Below, piece by piece: positions 1 through 5,034 of a DNA stretch of 6,195 bases; position 1 is the stretch's first letter, and every line of letters begins with the position of its first letter. A program made the translations under genes and the position numbers. The notes under the pieces were generated by a model. It was not told where the DNA came from, ran no database searches, and saw only the letters and a list, made by a program, of their open reading frames with translations. Source of the stretch: Giesbergeria sp. (GTDB lineage Bacteria; Pseudomonadota; Gammaproteobacteria; Burkholderiales; Burkholderiaceae_C); NCBI GenBank assembly GCA_017998735.1, contig JAGOCN010000114.1, positions 1 through 6,195 on the forward strand, read 5' to 3'.

Positions 1-230
1 CCGCGATGCCGGAAAGTGCCATTGACCACAGCGACATTGCGCCGCTGGACGGTGCGTTCTGGAAGAACGCCGTACAGAACCCGTTTTACAAACCTACCAA
101 GACATCAACGACGGTGCGGGTTGATTCCGACGTGCTGGCATGGCTCAAAGGCCAGGGCAAGGGCTACCAGACCAAGATGAACGCCATCTTGCGCGATGCC
201 ATGATCCGCGCGCTGAACCACAAGACTTGA
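1..230 (+). CDS. BrnA-like antitoxin of a type II toxin-antitoxin pair (5'-partial)
   Basis: The protein ends in a ribbon-helix-helix-like module. With M at position 6 as residue 1, a beta strand (TTVRVD, 35-40) is followed by a helix (DVLAWLKGQ, 42-50), the turn GKGYQT and a second helix (KMNAILRDAM, 57-66). The G-K-G-Y-Q-T-x-[IM]-N-A-I-L-R signature is typical of BrnA antitoxins, which bind and neutralise the RelE-like RNase BrnT and repress their own operon. The preceding D-x-S-D-I-x-P-L-D segment is also usual in BrnA. The frame stays open through the window edge (GCG precedes the ATG), and family members normally have residues before A-M-P-x-S-x-I-D, so the ATG at 6 is probably internal and the true start lies upstream. 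BrnT usually precedes BrnA, so the toxin gene should lie just left of the window; I cannot see it. Stop is TGA at 228-230. Confidence 0.82.
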   Translation, partial: AMPESAIDHSDIAPLDGAFWKNAVQNPFYKPTKTSTTVRVDSDVLAWLKGQGKGYQTKMNAILRDAMIRALNHKT

Positions 231-289
231 CTGCCACAGAGCAGCCGTTCGCCTGAATTTGGATGTGCCAGTTGCTGGCCTAGAACCGG

Positions 290-366
290 TGTGGCGAAAA
301 TAAAAGCCTTTCAGGCCTCCAGCGCACGCCCAGCTTGCGCTGGCAGCTATCAATTTTGATTTTTAA
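290..366. repeat. Structured intergenic repeat with three consecutive inverted repeats
   Basis: Three inverted repeats are packed together. They are GCCT-TTC-AGGC (306-316), an 8-bp perfect stem CCAGCGCA/TGCGCTGG with a 9-nt loop (319-343), and ATCAA-TT-TTGAT (349-360). AT-rich ends flank the element (AAAATAAAA before, TTTTTAA after). The arrangement, including GGCAGCTATCAATTTTGAT, resembles a dispersed intergenic element that I remember from many Comamonadaceae genomes; the family membership is recall, the hairpins are seen. Read on the minus strand, the first hairpin is followed by TTTTATTTT and looks terminator-like. Read on the plus strand, the last hairpin is followed by a short T run, so the element may end brnA transcription. 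It stops about 4 nt before the next start codon. Confidence 0.6.
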
Positions 367-369
367 TGT

Positions 370-741
370 ATGACGACCACCCATGCCACCAGCGCCAGCA
401 CCAGCACCAGCCTGCTTGAAAGCCTCCAGCACCTCAATGCCGAACAACTGCGCCGCCTGCTGGTGGAGCAGTTGACGCGGCAAAAACTCGGGCTGTACTG
501 GGAGTCGGACGCGATTGCCCGCGACGCCGCGCTGAACGCCAAGGACGACACCAAGGACGCCGCACGCAAGGCCCGGCACTTTCCTGCCAGCTACGGCAAG
601 GTGCTGTTTCTGACTCCCGACGGAAACCAGCGGATGCGCTGGGTGAACGACGATGGCAGCCTGGGCGAGGTGCTGGACTTTGAGGACTTGCAGTCAGCGC
701 TGGGGCACCTTGTGGCCACCCGGCCACAGGCCATTTGCTAG
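370..741 (+). CDS. Hypothetical protein with an N-terminus resembling Mod-type DNA methyltransferases (possible remnant)
   Basis: This 123-aa protein has no complete domain I can name. Residues 1-14 are a Thr/Ser-rich tail partly encoded by a CCAGCR hexamer repeat. Residues 15-56 (LLESLQHLNAEQLRRLL, then QKLGLYWESDAIARDAALNA) resemble the N-terminal leader of large site-specific adenine methyltransferases of the type III Mod kind. In those proteins this leader is followed by an I-I-E-G-D-N motif and a D-P-P-Y catalytic motif; neither is present here. Residues 57-123 are a different segment with HFPASYGKVLFLTPDG and RMRWVNDDGSLGEVLDFEDL, which I do not recognise. No Shine-Dalgarno sequence precedes the ATG, and an inverted-repeat element ends about 4 nt upstream, so the original 5' end may have been disturbed. 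It could be a gene remnant, a stand-alone small protein or a novel fusion. The Mod resemblance is from memory; methyltransferase activity is not expected. Confidence 0.6.
   Translation: MTTTHATSASTSTSLLESLQHLNAEQLRRLLVEQLTRQKLGLYWESDAIARDAALNAKDDTKDAARKARHFPASYGKVLFLTPDGNQRMRWVNDDGSLGEVLDFEDLQSALGHLVATRPQAIC
389..412 (+). repeat. In-frame hexanucleotide tandem repeat (CCAGCR, 4 units)
   Basis: Four consecutive 6-nt units read CCAGCG, CCAGCA, CCAGCA and CCAGCC. They encode the Ser/Thr/Ala-rich stretch near the N-terminus of the 370-741 gene. Since the unit is a multiple of three, slippage would change length but not frame. Confidence 0.6.
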
Positions 742-812
742 CTGGAACGGGCGGGTTCATGCCATTTTTTCCATGCTGAAACTGTCTCTGGTGCCAATGC
801 GCACCCCAACCT

Positions 813-1349
813 GTGAAACCCTCCATGCCTGAGCGCCAGACGCAGCGCACCGCCAGCAGCACACGCTCCTCCCTGCGCTGGAACACGCTCGCCATCGTGG
901 CGTTCTGGCTGGTGGTGATGGTCGCTCTGTACCTGGTGATGGACCGGGTGCGCCAGCCGCGTGCTGCAGTGCAGACCGCCGATGGCGCACTGGTCATTCC
1001 ACGCGGCAGCGACGGGCATTTTCACGTGGCGGGCAGCATCAACGGGCAGCCGGTGCGCTTTCTGGTCGACACCGGCGCCAGCCTGGTGGTGGTGACCGAA
1101 GCGCTGGCGCAGCGCGCCGGTCTGGCAGGCGGTCGGGCGACACAATTTCAAACGGCCAATGGCGTGCGGCAGGGCCGCGTGGTGCAGGCGCAGTCGGTGG
1201 CGGTGCAGTCCTTTGTGGTGACCGGCTTGACCGTGGGCGTGGGCTACAGCGGCCAGAACGTGAACGACGCGCTGCTGGGGCAAAACTTTCTGCAGCACTT
1301 TGAAGTGCAGTTGCAGCGCGACCGCATGGTGCTGCGGCCGCACCCTTGA
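813..1349 (+). CDS. Membrane-anchored retropepsin-like aspartic protease (clan AA, TIGR02281-like)
   Basis: This 178-aa protein has a short basic cytoplasmic N-terminus (1-22), one membrane segment (about 24-43, TLAIVAFWLVVMVALYLV) and a single protease-fold domain (about 55-178) expected in the periplasm. The catalytic loop is FLVDTGAS (83-90) with D86-T87-G88. The second family hallmark, the hydrophobic-Gly stretch ALLGQNFL (153-160), follows near the C-terminus, then FEVQLQRDRMVLRP. One D-T-G per chain means it must dimerise to form an active site, as in retroviral proteases. Length and order match the bacterial single-domain clan AA family. The substrate is unknown. The start is GTG at 813 or ATG at 825 (residue 5); neither has a clear Shine-Dalgarno sequence. 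It lies 71 nt downstream of the preceding gene and about 170 nt before the chemoreceptor, and looks monocistronic or loosely linked. Confidence 0.9.
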   Translation: MKPSMPERQTQRTASSTRSSLRWNTLAIVAFWLVVMVALYLVMDRVRQPRAAVQTADGALVIPRGSDGHFHVAGSINGQPVRFLVDTGASLVVVTEALAQRAGLAGGRATQFQTANGVRQGRVVQAQSVAVQSFVVTGLTVGVGYSGQNVNDALLGQNFLQHFEVQLQRDRMVLRPHP

Positions 1350-1404
1350 GCCTGCTGCGCGCTTTCAAGACGCGCCGCTAAATAACCATACGCAACCCTT
1401 GGGG

Positions 1405-1421
1405 TGCCCATTTTTTGGGCA
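1405..1421. other. Small hairpin TGCCCA-TTTTT-TGGGCA
   Basis: A 6-bp perfect inverted repeat with a 5-nt T loop lies 56 nt after the protease stop codon and about 40 nt before the chemoreceptor promoter. There is no T run after the 3' arm on either strand, so it is not a standard intrinsic terminator. It may still help end transcription from the protease gene or protect its 3' end. The function is inferred; only the inverted repeat is seen. Confidence 0.4.
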
Positions 1422-1462
1422 ATCCAGCGGTCAGCAAAGGTGCATCGCATCCAAATACCTGT

Positions 1463-1488
1463 TCATGTTGTGTTTGCTTCGCCGATAA
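1463..1488 (+). promoter_or_regulatory. Sigma-28 (FliA) type promoter for the chemoreceptor gene
   Basis: GCCGATAA at 1481-1488 is an exact match to the -10 element of the flagellar sigma-28 consensus (TAAAGTTT-N11-GCCGATAA). The -35 region is weaker: TCATGTTG at 1463-1470 with a 10-nt spacer, or TTCATGTT at 1462-1469 with 11 nt. Transcription would start around 1494-1496, giving a leader of roughly 20 nt before the ATG at 1517. That position, directly ahead of a chemotaxis gene, is what is expected of class 3 flagellar regulon promoters. It also excludes the in-frame TTG at 1415 as the start, since that lies upstream of the promoter. Confidence 0.75.
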
Positions 1489-1516
1489 CAGGTTGTTGAA
1501 ACTTTTTGAAACAATC

Positions 1517-3250
1517 ATGCGATCCTTCAGCATCAAGTTCTTGTTCAGTGCCGCACTGGCAGTTGTTGCGGTGTTGGTGGTGCTGTTGTCATGGGGCATT
1601 GAGCGCCTGGGTGCAGCGTCTGAAGCTGTCTCTGATTCCAACGAATCGAGGCAGGTCTCTTACCTGCTTGCCGATGAAATGCGCCAGAGTTCGGACGACC
1701 TGACGCGGCTGGTGCGCACCTATGTGGTTACGGGCGAGCCCAAGTGGCAAGCGCAGTACCAGGAAGTTATAGACATCCGCAACGGTGACAAGCCGCGGCC
1801 CAAAGGGTATGAAAAAATTTACTGGGACTTTCGCGCTGCAGACACAGACGCTGGCAGAGGTACAGACCGTGCCGTGGCATTGAAGGATCTGATGAAGCAG
1901 GCGGGTTTCAGTGCTGCAGAACTGGACAAACTGGCGCAAGCCGAAGCGCTTTCCAACGGGCTGGTAAAAATCGAGACTGCCGCCATGGAACTGGTCAATG
2001 CTGCAAGGGTTGCAAGCCAAAGCGGTGATGACTTGACTGTGGGCGCAGACGCCGCCCGCACCCGTGCCCGCGCCATGGTGCATGACCAGAATTACCACGC
2101 TGTCAAGGCGCAGATCATGAAGCCGGTGGACGAATTTCTGACCCTGCTGGACCAGCGCACCTTGGGCGAGATTGCCGCAGCCGAAGCTGTCAAGACCCGC
2201 TGGTTCTATGGCGTAAGCGCCTTGGCGGCAGGTTTGCTGGTGATGCTGCTGCTGGTGTTCTGGTACGTGTACCAGCAAATTGCGTCGTCGTTGCAGCAAG
2301 CCATTCTCAGCGCCAACGCCATGGCAAAAGGCGATTTGAGCACTCCGGTGGTGGTGCGAGGGCTGCGCGAAGTGGCGATTCTGTTGCAGGCCCTGCAAGC
2401 CATGCAGGACAGTTTGGTGGAGGTGGTGTCGAACGTGCGCAATGGCTCGGAGTCGGTCTCCACGGCCAGTGCCGAAATTGCCCAGGGAAACCATGACCTC
2501 AGTGCCCGCACCGAGCAGCAGGCCAGTGCCCTGGAAGAAACCGCCGCCAGCATGGAGCAGTTGTCGTCCACCGTGCAGCAAAACGCCGACAGCGCACGCC
2601 AGGCCAACCAGCTGGCAATGAATGCTTCGAACGTGGCCATGCAAGGCGGCGCAGTGATCGGCGAGGTCGTGCAGACCATGAAAGGCATCAACGAGTCCAG
2701 TCACAAGATCAGCGACATCATCGGCGTGATCGACGACATTGCATTTCAGACCAACATCTTGGCGCTCAATGCAGCGGTGGAAGCGGCCCGGGCGGGTGAG
2801 CAGGGGCGCGGCTTTGCGGTGGTGGCGTCCGAGGTGCGAAACCTGGCAGGGCGCTCTGCCGAGGCTGCCAAAGAAATCAAGAGCCTGATCCACAGCAGCG
2901 TCGAGCGGGTGGAGCAAGGCTCGGCGCTGGTCGATCGGGCCGGTGCCACCATGACCGAAGTGGTGGCCGCCATCAGGCGGGTGACGGATTTGATGGGCGA
3001 GATCAGTGCCGCCAGCACCGAGCAGGCGCTGGGCGTGGGCCAGGTGGGCGAAGCAGTGCAGCAAATGGACCAGGTGACCCAGCAAAACGCTGCCTTGGTG
3101 GAAGAAATGGCGGCGGCGGCCAGCAGCCTGAGCAGCCAGGCCGCTGATCTGGTGCAGGTGGTGGCGGTTTTCAAGCTCAATGGCCGCGGCTACAGCGAGA
3201 CCTTCAGCGCCACCGCACCCACTCACACTGCTGCTTTGGCCATGGCATGA
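1517..3250 (+). CDS. Methyl-accepting chemotaxis protein (transmembrane chemoreceptor)
   Basis: This 577-aa receptor senses a periplasmic signal and controls the CheA kinase through CheW. Domains in order: TM1 (about 8-26), periplasmic helical sensor (about 28-228), TM2 (231-252), HAMP (about 253-305) and a cytoplasmic signalling hairpin (306-553). The hairpin tip, [20 protein letters not shown] (405-424) then [17 protein letters not shown], is the near-invariant CheA/CheW contact. Likely methylation regions are [19 protein letters not shown] (333-351) and [17 protein letters not shown] (522-538). The sensor carries [18 protein letters not shown] (58-75) and GYEKIYWDF (97-105), which I associate with sensors of other proteobacterial receptors and kinases but cannot name; it is not PAS/Cache-like by eye. 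The HAMP is atypical: the usual Pro in helix 1 is absent and the D-E opening helix 2 is R-E (284-285). No CheR/CheB-tethering pentapeptide closes the tail. The ATG at 1517 is chosen because a sigma-28 promoter ends just upstream and TM1 follows directly. The ligand is unknown. Confidence 0.95.
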   Translation: MRSFSIKFLFSAALAVVAVLVVLLSWGIERLGAASEAVSDSNESRQVSYLLADEMRQSSDDLTRLVRTYVVTGEPKWQAQYQEVIDIRNGDKPRPKGYEKIYWDFRAADTDAGRGTDRAVALKDLMKQAGFSAAELDKLAQAEALSNGLVKIETAAMELVNAARVASQSGDDLTVGADAARTRARAMVHDQNYHAVKAQIMKPVDEFLTLLDQRTLGEIAAAEAVKTRWFYGVSALAAGLLVMLLLVFWYVYQQIASSLQQAILSANAMAKGDLSTPVVVRGLREVAILLQALQAMQDSLVEVVSNVRNGSESVSTASAEIAQGNHDLSARTEQQASALEETAASMEQLSSTVQQNADSARQANQLAMNASNVAMQGGAVIGEVVQTMKGINESSHKISDIIGVIDDIAFQTNILALNAAVEAARAGEQGRGFAVVASEVRNLAGRSAEAAKEIKSLIHSSVERVEQGSALVDRAGATMTEVVAAIRRVTDLMGEISAASTEQALGVGQVGEAVQQMDQVTQQNAALVEEMAAAASSLSSQAADLVQVVAVFKLNGRGYSETFSATAPTHTAALAMA

Positions 3251-3279
3251 GCAGCAAGGGCCTGAAGGCGCGTGACAGA

Positions 3280-3301
3280 GCAGTGGCAGTGGCAGTGGCA
3301 G
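3280..3301. repeat. Tandem hexanucleotide repeat (GCAGTG)3-GCAG
   Basis: Three full GCAGTG units and a partial fourth lie in the gap about 30 nt after the chemoreceptor stop and 34 nt before the Fur-box candidate. It is a simple perfect repeat with no evident coding role and may vary in copy number between strains. Confidence 0.65.
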
Positions 3302-3334
3302 GCATGAAGATGTGGCAACCGTGAAAAAGGTTAT

Positions 3335-3353
3335 TCAAATAAAAATCATTCTC
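3335..3353. promoter_or_regulatory. Candidate Fur box (iron-responsive operator)
   Basis: Aligned by hand to the 19-bp Fur consensus GATAATGATAATCATTATC, this site matches 13 of 19 positions, including the uninterrupted core AATCATT. On the minus strand, AAATGA and GAATGA hexamers run on to 3358, giving overlapping NATWAT-like units as in the multi-hexamer Fur model. It is the most AT-rich patch of an otherwise GC-rich region. It sits 35-40 nt before the start of the DUF2325-like gene, where Fe(II)-Fur would be expected to block RNA polymerase. I could not define convincing -35/-10 elements, although TTCAAA (3334-3339) and TTTAAA (3355-3360) lie close by. Confidence 0.68.
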
Positions 3354-3387
3354 ATTTAAACTGCTGCCAAACACCATTGATCTGCCT

Positions 3388-3819
3388 GTGTCCATGCCTA
3401 CGTTTACTCCCTGCCTTCTTGCCAATCCTTTGCCCGCAGAGCACCGTGCCTTGTGCCGCGAGTACGCGGCGGTGCAGGAGCGTTGCAGTCGCGCAATGGC
3501 GCAGCAACGGGCTGAAATAGCGCAGTTGCAGGCGCAGGTGCTGCGTCTGCGCGCTGCGGCCATCGTGCAGGTGTCGGCGATGGCGTGGGTGAATGCGCCG
3601 CCTCTGTCACCCTGCATCGCACAAGCCAGCATGGTTCCCGGCACACTGGCCTTGCTGGAGGCCAGCCTGGCCGCGGCCGATTTGGTGATTTGCCAGACCG
3701 GCTGCCTGAGCCACGGCGCCTATTGGCGCGAGAACGGACACTGTTGGCGCACCGGCAAAGCCTGCCTGCTGCCCGACACACCGGCCAGCACGCATCTGGC
3801 GCATCTGGCGTACCCCTGA
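3388..3819 (+). CDS. Short DUF2325-like cysteine-rich protein, probably Fur-regulated
   Basis: This 143-aa protein has two parts. Residues 15-60 are a charged helix likely to form a coiled coil (AEHRALCREYAAVQERC, then QRAEIAQLQAQVLRLRAA). The C-terminal part, LEASLAAADLVICQTGCLSH (90-109) followed by AYWRENGHCWRTGKACLL (111-128), matches the conserved end of DUF2325 proteins as I remember them: A-D-L-V-I-C-Q-x-G-C, S-H, Y-W and R-T-G-K. C102, C106, H109, C119 and C126 are candidate metal or redox ligands. The usual first half of the domain, with a V-L-x-V-G-G-R strand and loop, is not visible; residues 61-89 form an unrelated linker, so this is a short variant or an internal deletion. The biochemical function of the family is unknown to me. 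The start is GTG at 3388 or ATG at 3394; neither has a good Shine-Dalgarno sequence. A candidate Fur box lies 35 nt upstream, suggesting induction under iron limitation. It converges on the ABC permease genes with a 15-nt gap. Confidence 0.78.
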   Translation: MSMPTFTPCLLANPLPAEHRALCREYAAVQERCSRAMAQQRAEIAQLQAQVLRLRAAAIVQVSAMAWVNAPPLSPCIAQASMVPGTLALLEASLAAADLVICQTGCLSHGAYWRENGHCWRTGKACLLPDTPASTHLAHLAYP

Positions 3820-3834
3820 GATCTTGAACACGTT

Positions 3835-5034
3835 CTAAAAGTCGGCAGCCTGGGCGCTCGGGAGGGGTGCGGGTTCAGTGCCACCCGTAGGCCGGGGCGG
3901 CCTTTGCACGGGCCGGGCACACAGCAGCAGTGCCGCCGTGGCGCTGCAGAAAATGCCGGCCAGCACCGCCAGCTGCGGCGCAGCCGCCGCCAGGGGCGCG
4001 CCCAGCTGGTTCAGCCGCAGCGATGCCTGGATGCCTGCGGTGCTGGGCGACAGCCAGCGCGCCCACTGCAGCGCCTCGGGCAAGCCTTCGGAGGGCCATG
4101 AAAACCCGGCCATGAACACCAGCGGAAGCGAGGTGAACAGCAGCACCTGCAGCGCGCGTTCGCGGTTGCCAAACCACAGGCCCAGCAGCGCGCCCAGCGC
4201 GGCCACCGCCGGCACGTACAGCACCAGCAGCACCAGGGCGCCCAACGGGTTGCCGCCGCGCGGGTAGTCGTTGAACCAGAAGATCCAGCCAAAGTAATAC
4301 GCGCCGCTGAGCAGGCCGGCGCTGCTGAACGCCAGCAGGCGGCCCAGCCAGGTGCTGGCGCTGGCGCGGTGCTGGCCGCGCTCCACCCAGGTGCCCACCC
4401 GCAGCGCCACGCCCATCAGCAGGGTTTGTTGCAGGATCAGCAGGGCCACGGCGGGCACGACAAAGCTGCCATAGCCTTCGGCCGGGTTGAACAGCGCCAC
4501 CATCTGCACCTGCAGCGGGCTGCGCGCGTTGGCCGCTTGCGTGGCACCCAGGCCCGAGGCCTGCAGCTTGCGGATTTCAATGCCGGCCGAAACGGTGCCC
4601 ACGGCTTCGGCAAAGCCAGTCAGCACGGCCTTGTTGATGAGCGCATAGGCGCCATTGGCCTGCACACTGACCACGGCGGCGCTGCTGCGCGCCACGCTGC
4701 GCTGCAGGTCGGCGGGCAGCACGGCATAGCCCTGGATCTCGCCGCGCCACAGCGCTTGCTGCGCGGCGTGTTCGTTGCCCGCCACCCAGCGCACCTCAAT
4801 GCGCGGGCTGGCCTGGGCAAAGCGCGTGATCTGGCGTGACAGGCGCGAATGGTCCAGGTCCACCACCGCCACCGGCACGCGGGTGACCGCTTCGGTGTTG
4901 TAAAACCAGGGGTAGAACACGCTGTAGAGCAGCGGCGCGCCCACGAGCAGCAGCAGCACGCCCTTGTCGGCTGCCAGCGCCCGCAGCGCCTGACCCCAGG
5001 CGCGCCACACTGCAGCCACAGGGTTGGAGCGCAT
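3835..5034 (-). CDS. ABC-2 type transporter permease (second of a tandem pair)
   Basis: This 399-aa membrane protein has the YhhJ/YbhR-like (ABC2_membrane_3) layout. One N-terminal TM (about 25-43) is followed by a large periplasmic domain (44-187) and five C-terminal TMs (about 190-210, 230-252, 264-287, 296-315 and 353-372). The periplasmic part opens with VAVVDLDHSRLSRQITR (55-71) and includes AVGTVSAGIEI (144-154) and QVQMVALFNP (175-184). FMAGFSWPSEGLPEALQW (307-324) is the conserved loop before the last helix. The tail is Pro-rich (378-392). It should pair with the permease encoded just upstream to form the export channel, driven by an ATPase outside the window. The ATG at 5034 overlaps the upstream TGA (TGATG), and GGGGAGG lies 6 nt before it, so the start is secure and translation is probably coupled. 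The same frame stays open further upstream, but that extension is an out-of-frame reading of the neighbour. The substrate is unknown. Confidence 0.93.
   Translation of the reverse strand: MRSNPVAAVWRAWGQALRALAADKGVLLLLVGAPLLYSVFYPWFYNTEAVTRVPVAVVDLDHSRLSRQITRFAQASPRIEVRWVAGNEHAAQQALWRGEIQGYAVLPADLQRSVARSSAAVVSVQANGAYALINKAVLTGFAEAVGTVSAGIEIRKLQASGLGATQAANARSPLQVQMVALFNPAEGYGSFVVPAVALLILQQTLLMGVALRVGTWVERGQHRASASTWLGRLLAFSSAGLLSGAYYFGWIFWFNDYPRGGNPLGALVLLVLYVPAVAALGALLGLWFGNRERALQVLLFTSLPLVFMAGFSWPSEGLPEALQWARWLSPSTAGIQASLRLNQLGAPLAAAAPQLAVLAGIFCSATAALLLCARPVQRPPRPTGGTEPAPLPSAQAADF

Noticed and set aside
434..997. Several overlapping minus-strand open frames between 280 and 1640
   Set aside because: They are Arg/Pro/Ala-rich shadows of the plus-strand genes, cross gene boundaries and contain no recognisable domain.
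1415..1516. TTG at 1415 as the start of the chemoreceptor
   Set aside because: It lies upstream of the GCCGATAA promoter and adds 34 residues of non-signal-like sequence before the first membrane helix; the ATG at 1517 fits better.
3193..3207. Y-S-E-T-F near the chemoreceptor C-terminus as a CheR/CheB-binding pentapeptide
   Set aside because: It keeps E-T-F of the classical N-W-E-T-F, but the aromatic residue is missing at the required position and 14 residues follow, so it is probably coincidence or a degenerate relic.
1589..3226. A 545-codon open frame on the minus strand opposite the chemoreceptor
   Set aside because: Its product is rich in His, Leu and Gly without any domain, as expected of an antisense frame in GC-rich DNA, and the plus strand encodes a full chemoreceptor with invariant motifs.
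3825..3840. GAAC-AC-GTTC followed by TAAAA as an intrinsic terminator between the convergent genes
   Set aside because: The stem is only 4 bp with a 2-nt loop and there is no T run on the plus strand; too weak to call.
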